Assembly: GCA_963817075.1 (NCBI GenBank) | Contig: CAWFMT010000002.1 | Span: 124,001 to 188,000, forward strand | Length of the DNA stretch: 64,000 bases | Source of the DNA: DASPKM01 sp963817075 | Lineage (GTDB): Bacteria > Bacteroidota > Bacteroidia > Chitinophagales > Chitinophagaceae | Reading direction: 5' to 3' | Shown: in pieces, positions 52,775 to 62,173 of the stretch | Layout of the letters: each line of letters starts with the position of its first letter | Numbering within the stretch: the first letter of the stretch is position 1 | Position numbers and translations under genes: made by a program | The notes under the pieces: model-generated | What the model saw: the letters and a program-made list of their open reading frames with translations, nothing else | Databases searched by the model: none | Told to the model about the DNA's origin: nothing

Positions 52775-53167
52775 TTGATCTGCTACCAATCCATAAAATA
52801 TTACCAGCGACATCAAAAACATAATCAACCCCACCCATCTGAATTTGTATTCCTGTCCCGGTCTTACCCTCGCCATACTATTTATACCAATTGATGGAAT
52901 TAATAAATACAAAAGTCCTTTCAGTATCTGCGCCAGACCGTAAATCGTGATTAAGATCCGCGGCCAGGTCCAAACAACATGGAATGAAAATACGAGTGTA
53001 CCAACACTTAAAGCAAGTAAGCCATTAAAGATATTTCCTGCATTAGCCTTTGAATGCAGGAAGACAAAAAAATCTACCCAGATCCTAGGCTGAAGAAAAT
53101 GCGATAGTCCAACAATACTTAGATTGATAGCGGTGAATAACTCTATTGATTGAATGGTTGACATCAA
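52760..53167 (-). CDS. Four-helix membrane protein of unknown function
   Basis: 135 residues with four hydrophobic stretches (FTAINLSIVGLSHFL, GLLALSVGTLVFSFHVVW, ILITIYGLAQILKGLLYLLI, FRWVGLIMFLMSLVIFYGLV). No family is recognised with certainty; it resembles small DUF/DoxX-like membrane proteins. Its 3' end runs into a dispersed direct repeat whose second copy lies just upstream, so the gene sits between repeats and may have been moved or altered by them. Confidence 0.65.
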   Translation of the reverse strand: MMSTIQSIELFTAINLSIVGLSHFLQPRIWVDFFVFLHSKANAGNIFNGLLALSVGTLVFSFHVVWTWPRILITIYGLAQILKGLLYLLIPSIGINSMARVRPGQEYKFRWVGLIMFLMSLVIFYGLVADQGLNV

Positions 53168-53180
53168 TGGGGTTTAAGAA

Positions 53181-53470
53181 TTTAACCGCAAGGGCGCTCC
53201 TTCGACTTCGCTCAGGACTCGCAAAGTAAGGCAAGGCAATTTTGCGAGGACTGCTGCATCTTTCTTAACACTAAGAAAAATATAACACATAGACACAAAG
53301 AAAAACCTAAAGAAGTCACATAGAAGTATTCTAAGCCTTAAGTTTTGGACCTGGTAGCTTTCGAACTCCTTCAACCTCCGGAGCCTTGGCGAAGGAGGTC
53401 GAACTTTCAAACAATCAAACATTCAAACATTCAAACCTCATCAAACGTCCTCGCGTCTTGGCGGTTAAGT
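53181..53470. repeat. Composite intergenic repeat with 150-bp direct repeat, copy 2
   Basis: Opens with TTTAACCGCAAGGGCGC and closes with CGTCTTGGCGGTTAA, so the outer arms are inverted repeats. Inside lies the second copy (53283-53437) of the 150-bp direct repeat. Confidence 0.7.
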
Positions 53471-53472
53471 TC

Positions 53473-54573
53473 TTAGTTCTGCGCTGTCAATGTTTGAATC
53501 GTCCCGTCCTCATTGTACTTCAACTCTGTCACCTTCACATTCCTCAGATGCGTTTTTCCCGAGAGCTGCGTATCATGATAAAAAATAAACCATTTGTCTT
53601 TTACCTGGATAATAGAATGATGGTTTGTCCATCCTTCAACCGGATTTAAGATGATTCCCTTGTACTCAAATGGACCATAAGGATTGTCACCAATGGCATA
53701 ACAAATGTTGTGCGTATCGCCAGTTGAATAAGAAAAATAATACTTGCCCTTATACTTGTGCACCCAGGCAGCCTCGAAGAAACGTTTGTCGTTGTTTTTT
53801 TCGAGAAACAATTGACCATTTTGATCCACAATTTTCACTTCTCTTACTGGTTCGATAAAGACTTTCATATCCGCACCAAGTTTTGCAACGCGAGGCAGAA
53901 TGGCTTGTTCATCAGGTTTGCGATTGCCTGCAGAAGAATCATATTTATTCTTATTATGTTTTTGCAATTGTCCACCCCAAATTCCACCGAAATACATATA
54001 GTGATCCCCATTTTCATCCTTGAATACGCATGGATCAATGCTGTAACTATTTCTGATTGGTTCTTTTTCAGCAATGAATGGCCCTTCAGGTTTTGAGCTT
54101 GTTGCTACACCTATTCGGAATACATCCTGTTTATCCTTTGCAGGAAAGTAGAAATAATATTGGTTGTTGGCGAAGGCTGCCTCCGGAGCCCACAACTGTC
54201 TTTTCGCCCATGGAATATCCTTAATGTCTAAGGCAACACCATGGTCGGTAACCGTTCCTCCTATGGAATCCATGGAAAGAATATGGTAGTCACGCATATC
54301 GAAATGACTGCCCAGATCATCTTCTTTCGTTCCTGTTGCAGTATCGTGCGAAGGATATACATAGACCCTTCCCGCAAATACATGAGCTGAAGGATCGGCA
54401 GTATAAATATGACTGACTAGGGGCTGCGATAAATATTTATCGACTTTCTGGCTATCGATTGAACGAGTCTCGGCTGCGTTAGCAGTGTTCGCAGTTTCGC
54501 CAGAGTTGCAGCTTGTAGCCAATGTAATTGTGATCAATGATATGATCGCGAGGAAGATTCTGGATATTCTCAT
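53473..54573 (-). CDS. Glycoside hydrolase family 43 lipoprotein
   Basis: 366 residues. A lipoprotein signal (LITITLATSC) precedes a five-bladed GH43 propeller: YTADPSAHVFAGRVYVYPSH with the first catalytic-type Asp, SIDPCVFKDENGDHYMYFGG with the second Asp and FFEAAWVHKYKGKYYFSYS with the Glu acid. Family members cut arabinan and xylan side chains. Transcribed on its own, flanked by host repeats. Confidence 0.9.
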   Translation of the reverse strand: MRISRIFLAIISLITITLATSCNSGETANTANAAETRSIDSQKVDKYLSQPLVSHIYTADPSAHVFAGRVYVYPSHDTATGTKEDDLGSHFDMRDYHILSMDSIGGTVTDHGVALDIKDIPWAKRQLWAPEAAFANNQYYFYFPAKDKQDVFRIGVATSSKPEGPFIAEKEPIRNSYSIDPCVFKDENGDHYMYFGGIWGGQLQKHNKNKYDSSAGNRKPDEQAILPRVAKLGADMKVFIEPVREVKIVDQNGQLFLEKNNDKRFFEAAWVHKYKGKYYFSYSTGDTHNICYAIGDNPYGPFEYKGIILNPVEGWTNHHSIIQVKDKWFIFYHDTQLSGKTHLRNVKVTELKYNEDGTIQTLTAQN

Positions 54574-54648
54574 TGCTGAAGCAGTTTATTTTAGAATAGT
54601 AGGTCTTGCAGATTCTAAAATAAATGATTCAGGTCATGTTTCCATAAG

Positions 54649-54744
54649 CTTAACCGCAAAGGCACCCCTTCGACTCCGCTCAGGACTCGCAAGGCTGGAC
54701 CAGGTCTTTGCGTCCCTTCGCGCCCTCGCGTCTTGGCGGTTAAA
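54649..54744. repeat. Host intergenic inverted repeat
   Basis: CTTAACCGCAAAGGC... to CTTGGCGGTTAAA with inner CTCCGCTCAGGACTCGCAAG. It could fold into a long hairpin between GH43 and the hydrolase gene. Confidence 0.7.
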
Positions 54745-54747
54745 TCT

Positions 54748-56133
54748 TCACTTCATCCCCTCCAGTACTTTTTTGAAGCGCTCATCATTCTTCACCAGGT
54801 TGAAGTCAGTATCAGACTCTATCTGTTCCCTGGTAGGATATCTGTATTCGATGGCTTTATTCAAGGCAGCAACGGCCTTTTCTACATTATTGATTTTTGC
54901 ATATGCACAGGCCATATTGTAATAGTCAAATCCTCTTGGCTGCGTGCTCAATGCCTTTTCGAAATATTCAGCCGCCTTCGCATCCTTTCCGGCCACCAAT
55001 AATCCAAATGCGAGTTGAGAATAGCTGTTGGCTGTTATAACCCCGGCATTTGTTGCGGTCGTAATATATTCTTCTGCTTCTTTTTCCTTATCAAGAATGT
55101 ACATGAGCTCAGCAAGTTTTACAAGGGCATTGGAATTTTTTGGATTTAGTTTGAGGACCTGTTTATAGGCTGCTTCTGCTTCAGCATTCTTATTGCTTCG
55201 CTTGAGGATGTCGGCATAAAAAATAAAGGTGTTCTCATCGTTTGGATATTCCTTGGTCAGGGATTCCAACAACACCAATGCCCTGGCAGGGTCGGTTCCC
55301 TGTACCCCCAGAACCTCCCTTCCTTTGGAAGGTTCCCAGGCAGGTCTTGCTATCGGTTCAAGATGCGTCTTCCAGAAATCAATGGTCTCCTTTATGATCT
55401 TCCTTGATTCATCATTGTCGGCAAAAACATCAAATGCATGCGGCATTCCTGTTCCCATCCTGATAGTCCAGGGCGCATTGTTTTTCAAAACCTCAGTCCA
55501 GAGGTTTGTATAACCCGACCTGCCAACATCTCCTTCGGAGATAACAAATAAGACAGGAAGATCCTTGCGGAATGGTCCTTCGGGTGGCCTTCCATAATAA
55601 AGTACTGCTGATTTAATTCCAGAACTTGCTTTCTGATCCATTAGATACCTGACCGATTGAGTAACATTGGCCGAAGCAGCATACACTCCAATTCGGTCTT
55701 TATCCATCTTATGACTGGCTCCCTGTTTAGCAATGAAATCAAATAATCCAGCAAGCGATTCCTGAATTCTTGTGCCATCCGACTCCATTGAAATTCCTAT
55801 GAAACCATTGGCTGCCATCAAGCGTGGCCAGCTAGAATAGACTCCCCAATTCTTCACCCTAATCTGGCCAGGAGTTTCGCCGATGGCATTCAGAAAGACG
55901 ACCACTGCGCGCTTTTCGCCATTTTTTAATCCGGGTGGAGTGTAGATGTCGATCTTCAATTCGCCTTTATCATCCTTGAGGAAGGTGACGTTGGATGTGA
56001 GCTGAACTTTCTTCATATCCGGGTGCTCCATGACTACTCCATAGTTCCGGCCGTCCATGGGGGATTTCAGGGGTTGCTGGGCGAGGAGATTCATTGCTAG
56101 CATCAAGAGGCAGATGATTGATATTAGTTTCAT
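54748..56133 (-). CDS. Exported alpha/beta-hydrolase with C-terminal TPR repeats
   Basis: 461 residues from ATG 56133 (signal MKLISIICLLMLAMNLLAQ); an earlier start at 56178 would put 15 residues before the signal. The N-terminal ~270 residues resemble dienelactone-hydrolase-like alpha/beta hydrolases (VVVFLNAIGETPG, DRIGVYAASANVTQSVRYLM, with Ser in the AASAN elbow; AVLYYGRPPEGP; GMPHAFDVFAD with His). The rest holds at least four TPR units (KNAEAEAAYKQVLKLNPKN, AKAAEYFEKALSTQPRGFDY). The substrate is unknown. Confidence 0.8.
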   Translation of the reverse strand: MKLISIICLLMLAMNLLAQQPLKSPMDGRNYGVVMEHPDMKKVQLTSNVTFLKDDKGELKIDIYTPPGLKNGEKRAVVVFLNAIGETPGQIRVKNWGVYSSWPRLMAANGFIGISMESDGTRIQESLAGLFDFIAKQGASHKMDKDRIGVYAASANVTQSVRYLMDQKASSGIKSAVLYYGRPPEGPFRKDLPVLFVISEGDVGRSGYTNLWTEVLKNNAPWTIRMGTGMPHAFDVFADNDESRKIIKETIDFWKTHLEPIARPAWEPSKGREVLGVQGTDPARALVLLESLTKEYPNDENTFIFYADILKRSNKNAEAEAAYKQVLKLNPKNSNALVKLAELMYILDKEKEAEEYITTATNAGVITANSYSQLAFGLLVAGKDAKAAEYFEKALSTQPRGFDYYNMACAYAKINNVEKAVAALNKAIEYRYPTREQIESDTDFNLVKNDERFKKVLEGMK

Positions 56134-56158
56134 ATACCGAGGTTTTGTGAATAAAAAG

Positions 56159-56218
56159 TTTAACCGCCCCTTCGACACTGCTCAGGAGGCGCGAAGGCGC
56201 CAAGGTGCGCCAGGAGGT
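56159..56218. repeat. Host intergenic repeat copy
   Basis: TTTAACCGCCCCTTCGAC, CTGCTCAGGAGGCGCGAAGG. Related to the copies listed for 50751-50829. Confidence 0.6.
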
Positions 56219-56270
56219 AATTTAGTTTGGTTGAGATATGGAAACCTACCAATCCGATAGAACGGGGAAT

Positions 56271-56306
56271 GTCGTGAGTCGTGAATCGTGAATCGTGAGT
56301 CGTGAG
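56271..56306. repeat. Short tandem repeat, 7-bp unit
   Basis: Five units of (G/A)TCGTGA. It lies in the 409-bp non-coding gap 56179-56587, which otherwise holds only host-repeat fragments and the promoter of the next gene. Confidence 0.7.
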
Positions 56307-56587
56307 AAGGAAATTCTTTGCGTCTTGGTAAAATTTGCGTCTTTGCGTGAAACTCTCAAATCATCAATCAAGAGGAGCTTTCTGACCGGAGGAATTCCAA
56401 ATTTGGGATTGAAACAACTAATCGTTAAGCCCAATCGTACATGGTTTCGGCTTCCGAATCTCTAGTTTCGAGATTGGGTTTAGAGTTTAGTTTTTCGACT
56501 CGCGATTCTCCAACTCGAAACCCGAAATCCGTTATCTTTAAGGGAGCGTCGATTGTAACCGCATCTAGGTCCTTATACAAAACTAAT

Positions 56588-58528
56588 ATGCGCTTGGGAA
56601 ATTTTGGATTGCAGTCATTATCCGTAGCAGGCCTGGTCCTCTGTGCAAGCATTTATTCTGCAAAGGCGCAAACTTGTCCAACAAACATAGATTTCGAACA
56701 GGGTAATCTCAATGGTTGGGATTGTTTTACAGGTATGGCCAGCGAAAACGCGGGCGTGAATAATATTATGCTTAGTCCTTCTGGTGGAGCAGTGCCTGGT
56801 CGACATACCATTTTACCAAGAGGTTCCGGAGTAGATCCATATGGTGGGTTTCCCGTTAATTGTCCGAATGGAAGTGGGTTCTCAGTGAGGCTCGGAAATA
56901 GTACGGCCGGGACTGAAGCTGAAGGGATCTCTTACACGTTCACCATTCCAGCCAATCAGGATATCTACTCTCTCATTTATCATTATGCAGTTGTTTTCCA
57001 AGATCCCGATCATCAGCATTTTCAACAACCAAGATTGGAACTCGAGATTACCAATCTAACGGATGGTGAATTGATAGAATGTTCTTCATTCACGTTCGTT
57101 CCTTATGGTTCAATTCTTCCCGGATTTTTTGAATCTCAAAATCCGGGTGGAGAAACTCCGGTCTGGTGTAAAGATTGGTCGGCCGTTTCAATTAATTTGA
57201 ATGGTCATGCAGGAAAAACTATCAGACTGTTTTTCAAAACTGCAGATTGTACTTTCCGAAGACATTTTGGTTATGCATATATCGATGTGAATTCTGAATG
57301 CAGCAGCGAATTTGTTGGTGCAACTTATTGTCCTGATGATACCGTAGCTAATGTAACAGCTCCCTTCGGATACCAAAGCTATACATGGTATAACAGCGAT
57401 TTTTCCCAGATAGTGGGCAACCAGCAAACAATTTCTTTCACACCCCTTCCTATCAGCGGAACAACTTATGCGGTACAGGTTGTACCATATAATGGATATG
57501 GTTGTCTTGATACCTTTTACGCCAAATTAATAGATACGCTCACTGTAAAATCGTATGCAGGTTTGGATGCTTTTTCATGTAATAAAGACCCGGTAGAGAT
57601 AGGAGGTATTTCAAAGCCTGGCTTATCCTATAGCTGGAGTCCTGCGGCGGGTTTGACAGATCCAAAGATTTCAAATCCATATGCATCGCCTGACATAACA
57701 ACGGCCTATGTACTTACAACCAGCCACGATGGAGGAGGCTGTCGAAGTACAGACACGGTCATTGTGAAAGCATCTAATCTGAACAGTATGGTGCAGGTAG
57801 ATGGAAAATTCGCGTATTGTTCTACGAGTGGTGATAGCGCAGTTCTAAGAGTTACACCAACCCAGAAAATACAGTGGTTTAAGGATAATAAAATAATTGC
57901 AGGAGCTACACAGCCAACCTACAGAGCTACTCAGTCTGGAAACTATCATGCCTTATTATATAATGCTGATGAAGGTTGTAGTGTAACAACAGCTCCGCAA
58001 AAAGTAACCATTGATGATCCTAAGCCCGCTATCAGGTATCCTATTGTATATGCAGTAATTGATATTCCACATGAACTGAAAGCACGGGATATCGGCGATA
58101 TTGCTATCTGGAGTCCAGGCACATGGTTGAATACACGAAATTCCTTTACTCCAAAATTCACTGGACAAACGGAACAATTATATACTATTGAGATCGGGAC
58201 AAATAGCGGATGTGTAACGATAGATACTCAATTAGTGAAGACAGTGAAGAAACCCGATATACATGTTCCAAATGCCTTCTCTCCAAACAATGATGGCCAG
58301 AATGATTACCTACGACCAATTCTTTGGGGCATCAAAGAAGTCAGATATTTCCGGGTCTTTAATAGATGGGGCAATCTTTTGTATGAGAATACAACTTCTC
58401 TTCCCGGATGGGATGGAAGATTGAACGGCGTTCCGCAGACCACACAGGTGGTTGTGTGGATGGTGGAGGGTCTCGGAATGGATGGAAGCATTTATAGACG
58501 AAAAGGAACTACCGTTCTAGTTAGATAG
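56588..58528 (+). CDS. Secreted protein with type IX secretion (CHU_C) sorting domain
   Basis: 646 residues from ATG 56588, which opens a signal peptide (LQSLSVAGLVLCASIYSAKA). A start at 56441 would add 49 residues without a signal and is rejected. The N-terminal ~220 residues form a lectin-like domain (NIDFEQGNLNGWDCFTGM), followed by Ig-like repeats (YSWSPAAGLTDPKISNPYAS). The C-terminal ~85 residues are the gliding-motility-associated sorting domain: VPNAFSPNNDGQNDYLRPI, YFRVFNRWGNLLYENT, GWDGRLNGVPQTTQVVVW. It should be exported by the T9SS and attached to or released from the surface. Confidence 0.92.
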   Translation: MRLGNFGLQSLSVAGLVLCASIYSAKAQTCPTNIDFEQGNLNGWDCFTGMASENAGVNNIMLSPSGGAVPGRHTILPRGSGVDPYGGFPVNCPNGSGFSVRLGNSTAGTEAEGISYTFTIPANQDIYSLIYHYAVVFQDPDHQHFQQPRLELEITNLTDGELIECSSFTFVPYGSILPGFFESQNPGGETPVWCKDWSAVSINLNGHAGKTIRLFFKTADCTFRRHFGYAYIDVNSECSSEFVGATYCPDDTVANVTAPFGYQSYTWYNSDFSQIVGNQQTISFTPLPISGTTYAVQVVPYNGYGCLDTFYAKLIDTLTVKSYAGLDAFSCNKDPVEIGGISKPGLSYSWSPAAGLTDPKISNPYASPDITTAYVLTTSHDGGGCRSTDTVIVKASNLNSMVQVDGKFAYCSTSGDSAVLRVTPTQKIQWFKDNKIIAGATQPTYRATQSGNYHALLYNADEGCSVTTAPQKVTIDDPKPAIRYPIVYAVIDIPHELKARDIGDIAIWSPGTWLNTRNSFTPKFTGQTEQLYTIEIGTNSGCVTIDTQLVKTVKKPDIHVPNAFSPNNDGQNDYLRPILWGIKEVRYFRVFNRWGNLLYENTTSLPGWDGRLNGVPQTTQVVVWMVEGLGMDGSIYRRKGTTVLVR

Positions 58529-58532
58529 TATG

Positions 58533-58605
58533 GAAGTAGTCAGAATTTGAGAAGTTAAGAAGCTATTCTTTAACTTCTTAACTTCTGTCTTCTGATTACT
58601 ACTTA
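58533..58605. repeat. Long imperfect palindrome, copy 1
   Basis: Inner stem GAAGTTAAGAAG (58551-58562)/CTTCTTAACTTC (58574-58585) with an 11-nt loop, and outer arms AGTAGTCAGAA/TTCTGATTACTACT. It lies between convergent genes and may act as a bidirectional terminator. A reverse-complement relative is at 62101-62168. Confidence 0.75.
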
Positions 58606-59534
58606 AGACCAACCTTGAGAATATTCCCGGGCTGTTTACTCCCCTCATTTGAAATAAAAATATCTCCCGCAGGACTAAATGCAATTCCCTCTGGCTGGGA
58701 GAAATCCTTTCCCAAATCCAGGAGCTTTGTGATTTTCCCATCCTTATCCATTATCAGCAACTTGGATTTTGGACCATCCGTTACGAACATTTCATTGGTG
58801 ACAGGATGAATTCCAATTGCGGATGGCATGATTGATTTATTCTTTTTATCCTGGGAACCAACTAGAGCTTCATTCTGCAAATCGATCTTGAATACTGGTT
58901 CTTTTTCAAATGTTTTCCTGGAAAGATCAAATGCATATATGCCTTTATACCCGGGTTTTGAAGGCTCGTCATCTTTTATAGCCAGGAGTAAACGTTCATT
59001 ATTCTTGTCATAACATAATCCTTCAACATTATGTGATACTGTTAAAGGACTATTGTAAGTTTTTGCAGTGGATTTTCCTGCGTCCATATTCACTTCAAAA
59101 AGTTTTCCATCCGCGCGAATGATATAGGCCATGTTTCCCTTTATTGCGATATCCTCATAATCGCCTGCTCCTGCAAAAGGAATTTCTTTTTCAGTTTTGT
59201 TCGATTGGGTATTGAAAATGAATATCGCTCCCTTTTCATCCTGGATACAGGCGAAACGATTTTCATCTATGAATGCGATACCCGAAACTTCTTTCAAGTC
59301 AGTTGGTAATTCCCATTTTCCAAGAATTGAGACTTCAGAAACGGAGTTAACAGTTTTCTCTTCGGTATTTTTTTGATCACCCGATTTTTCCTTTTTCTCC
59401 TTCTTCTGTTTTTCTTCTTTTTCGGGAGCACTATTGATCTGTGATATAGACTTCACGTCCTTCCAGAAAACAAATATCAGGATCACGATAATTCCCAATA
59501 CGCTAAAGATGATTTTATCTGCTTTGTCCATCAT
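58599..59534 (-). CDS. SdiA-regulated/NHL-like exported protein
   Basis: 311 residues. An N-terminal membrane anchor (IIFSVLGIIVILIFVFW) and a Lys/Glu-rich linker precede a beta-propeller of the SdiA-regulated type: LKEVSGIAFIDENRFACIQD, GDYEDIAIKGNMAYII, HNVEGLCYDKNNERLLLAI, FSQPEGIAFSPAGDIFISNE. Function unknown. Confidence 0.82.
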   Translation of the reverse strand: MMDKADKIIFSVLGIIVILIFVFWKDVKSISQINSAPEKEEKQKKEKKEKSGDQKNTEEKTVNSVSEVSILGKWELPTDLKEVSGIAFIDENRFACIQDEKGAIFIFNTQSNKTEKEIPFAGAGDYEDIAIKGNMAYIIRADGKLFEVNMDAGKSTAKTYNSPLTVSHNVEGLCYDKNNERLLLAIKDDEPSKPGYKGIYAFDLSRKTFEKEPVFKIDLQNEALVGSQDKKNKSIMPSAIGIHPVTNEMFVTDGPKSKLLIMDKDGKITKLLDLGKDFSQPEGIAFSPAGDIFISNEGSKQPGNILKVGLK

Positions 59535-59570
59535 TGCTGTTAATTTTAAATGTTGTTATTCAAATCCATT

Positions 59571-60023
59571 CTAATCCCAATAAGTAATTTCTTTTTCTTC
59601 ATTTCCATTGGCCGAGAATACCAGGTTTAGTTCGCGCTTTCCTTTAGCCTTCAATTCAACCTGGAAGTATACAGAGTCATTTTTTTGAATCTTCTCCACA
59701 TCATCTATTTCATAAGTATTGTATTGACTCTTGATGGTATTCATAACTCCTGTGGGAAGTTCAATTTTCGATATATCCTGTTTCTTCATGATGAGCTTAC
59801 CTGCATCATCAATTCGAAGTGATACTTCAGTAGTATCGTTCAAATCCAATTCAGCCTCATACAGGTTTCCATGTTTTTCCCAATCAACCTTATTTGCGAG
59901 AGGGAAATTTGATTTCAGTGCATTCAACACCAGGGAAGGAACCTTATCCTTTGATATATTCTGTCCCTGGCATGAAACAATCAGCAACGCCAATGGAATT
60001 ATGAAATAAAAATGCTTTTTCAT
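59571..60023 (-). CDS. PepSY-like (DUF2874) lipoprotein
   Basis: 150 residues from ATG 60023; the frame opens 11 codons earlier but the lipoprotein signal (MKKHFYFIIPLALLIVSC) fixes the start. The body matches putative beta-lactamase-inhibitor-like PepSY repeats: LKSNFPLANKVDWEKHGNLY, EAELDLNDTTEVSLRID, IKSQYNTYEIDDVEKI. It lies next to a two-component system on the same strand and may be its target. Confidence 0.8.
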   Translation of the reverse strand: MKKHFYFIIPLALLIVSCQGQNISKDKVPSLVLNALKSNFPLANKVDWEKHGNLYEAELDLNDTTEVSLRIDDAGKLIMKKQDISKIELPTGVMNTIKSQYNTYEIDDVEKIQKNDSVYFQVELKAKGKRELNLVFSANGNEEKEITYWD

Positions 60024-60132
60024 GTAATACAGTTTAATAATGGGATAAAGTTCCAAACCAATTCAGGAAAGAATTGGGAATGAGGGGGAGCTTAAAAAAG
60101 AAGTAAAGCAGAGTGAGCTGTGGCAATACTAC

Positions 60133-61401
60133 TCACACACCAAAATCTACAGTGAGTGCATGGGTGTTATTGAAGCGATAAGAAATTTTGAACTTGTACA
60201 GATCAGCGATGGCCTTAACTATTGCAAGGCCGAGACCGGTTGAATTCTCGGATTGTTGCTTCTTATCGAAACGTTTGAATAAATCCTGCTCATTTAGTGG
60301 AGTGTTAACTCCTGTGTTTTGTATGCTAAAGGAAGATGTCCTAATAACTATGTCAATAGTGCCATTTGGATGGTTATGAACAATAGCATTCTTTATAAGA
60401 TTAGAAATTAAGATGATTCCTAAATCCGGGTTCATATTTATGGTTGACAAGCCCTGCTCATCTATTTTTAAATCGATTTTGCTATACACTAGTTGGTCTG
60501 AAAAATCCCCGACTATTTTTTTGACGAGGTCATTAACATTGATCTTTTCTTCTGAAAGAAACTGATTGTTCTCAATCCTGGAGAGTAGAAGCAACGATTT
60601 ATTTAACCGTGTCAGCCTTCCAAGATTGTCAAGAGAAGAGGCGAGGAGTTTTAATTCATCCTGCGAAAGTTTGTTGCTCTCTGCAAGTGTTTCAAGTTTA
60701 TTAATTACAATTGCCAGAGGAGTTTGTAATTCATGAGCAGCATTCTCAATAAAATGTTTTTGGCTATTATAAGCATTGATATTGCTCTTTAATAGTTTCT
60801 GAACTGTTTCATTCAGCAATTTAAATTCATCGATCCTGGTGGTTTTGACTTTTAATTCCGATGGGCTTTCAAGCTTAAACTTCTTTAATTGATTTAGCAG
60901 ATAATAAAAAGGTTTCCAGATTCTCTTTAATAGAAAATTGTTGAGAATGATAATCGATGCTACCAGGCCGAGATACAGCCATACCAGTGCATAAAATAAT
61001 TCAGCAATCAGATCATCTTCTTCAACCATCGAGGTGATCAACTGAACCTGGTAATATTTTCCATTGTGATTAAGAATTGATCGGAGCAGACGAACCGGTT
61101 CAAAGTCTTTTTCATTCTGCATGTACATCAACGTGTCCACATAAATATCTCTGACGTCCTTGGCTTCATGTGCATTTATTTCTTTAAATGCGTAATCTCC
61201 CTCCTCGAAGCTGGTCTTGCGAAGGATGGTTGAATCCGTGGCAACTTTTTGTATCACAAGTCCTTTCTGATTGTCAAGACCATCATCAAGACTATCATAG
61301 ATCTCATCCAGCATAGCGTAGTAGAAAATACCCGCCCAAATTGAAATCAGAATAAGTAAAATGATTGCGAAATAGGAGGTGGTATAATTGAGGACTCTCA
61401 T
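60133..61401 (-). CDS. Sensor histidine kinase
   Basis: 422 residues. Two membrane helices (FAIILLILISIWAGIFYYAM near 12 and YALVWLYLGLVASIIILNNF near 137) bracket a periplasmic sensor domain. H-box ENAAHELQTPLAIVINKLE near residue 220, N-box LISNLIKNAIVHNHP and G-box STGLGLAIVKAIADLY are intact. Its start overlaps the response-regulator gene by 4 bp. Confidence 0.92.
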   Translation of the reverse strand: MRVLNYTTSYFAIILLILISIWAGIFYYAMLDEIYDSLDDGLDNQKGLVIQKVATDSTILRKTSFEEGDYAFKEINAHEAKDVRDIYVDTLMYMQNEKDFEPVRLLRSILNHNGKYYQVQLITSMVEEDDLIAELFYALVWLYLGLVASIIILNNFLLKRIWKPFYYLLNQLKKFKLESPSELKVKTTRIDEFKLLNETVQKLLKSNINAYNSQKHFIENAAHELQTPLAIVINKLETLAESNKLSQDELKLLASSLDNLGRLTRLNKSLLLLSRIENNQFLSEEKINVNDLVKKIVGDFSDQLVYSKIDLKIDEQGLSTINMNPDLGIILISNLIKNAIVHNHPNGTIDIVIRTSSFSIQNTGVNTPLNEQDLFKRFDKKQQSENSTGLGLAIVKAIADLYKFKISYRFNNTHALTVDFGV

Positions 61402-62075
61402 TCGGCAACAAGTTTATAGCCTACTCCATATATTGCCTGGATCTCCACTTCAGCGTTGTTGTCTTTAAGTTTCTTTCTGATATTCTTGATCTGAGAATAT
61501 ATAAAATCGAAACTATTTGCTGATTCTATATAATCGCCCCAAACGTGCTCTGCCAGGGCTGTTTTGTGAACCAATCTGTTTTTATTGGTTGCGAGGTATA
61601 ACAATACATCGAATTCTTTGCGATTTAATTCCAGGTCGGTGCCACCTACCGAACAATTCCTTTGTTCAGCATCAATCTCGAGATTATTGAGTGAAATGAT
61701 GCTGCTCCCACCAAGAGTCTTTCTTCGAATGACTGATTTTACTCTTGCATGTAATTCTGCCAAATGAAAAGGTTTTGGGAGATAGTCGTCAGCTCCAAGA
61801 TCCAGGCCTTTCACCTTATCGTCAAGCGAATCTTTTGCAGAAACAATAATTACTCCTCCGTCTTTTCCTTCTTTTCTTAATTCCTTCAGAATTTCCAGCC
61901 CACTCCCGTCAGGTAATCCAACGTCCAGCAAAATGCAATCATAATTGTAAACATCCAGTTTATCTCTCGCCGAGGAATAATCTCTTGCTGTTTCTACGAT
62001 GTACATCTCGCGTTGCAGAGATTGAACCATATTATCAAGCATGTCAGGTTCGTCTTCAATAACCAGTATTTTCAT
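61398..62075 (-). CDS. OmpR-family response regulator
   Basis: 225 residues from ATG 62075 (MKILVIEDEPDMLDNMV); a start three codons earlier is possible. Receiver residues: acidic pair in EDEPD, phospho-Asp in CILLDVGLPDGSG near residue 51 and Lys in IVSAKDSLDDKV. The C-terminal winged helix reads LELNRKEFDVLLYLATNKN and QAIYGVGYKLVAE. It forms a two-component pair with the kinase. Confidence 0.93.
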   Translation of the reverse strand: MKILVIEDEPDMLDNMVQSLQREMYIVETARDYSSARDKLDVYNYDCILLDVGLPDGSGLEILKELRKEGKDGGVIIVSAKDSLDDKVKGLDLGADDYLPKPFHLAELHARVKSVIRRKTLGGSSIISLNNLEIDAEQRNCSVGGTDLELNRKEFDVLLYLATNKNRLVHKTALAEHVWGDYIESANSFDFIYSQIKNIRKKLKDNNAEVEIQAIYGVGYKLVAE

Positions 62076-62100
62076 TGATAGCAATTGGGAGATGGAATGG

Positions 62101-62168
62101 AAGTAGTCAGAAGTTAGGAAGTTAAAGAATAGCTTCTTAACTTCTCAAATTCTGACTTCTGACTACTA
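62101..62168. repeat. Long imperfect palindrome, copy 2
   Basis: Outer arms AGTAGTCAGAAG/CTTCTGACTACT (perfect 12 bp) and inner GAAGTTAA/TTAACTTC. It is the reverse-complement relative of 58533-58605 and lies between the NamZ gene and the response-regulator gene, where it could terminate transcription. Confidence 0.75.
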
Positions 62169-62173
62169 ATTCC

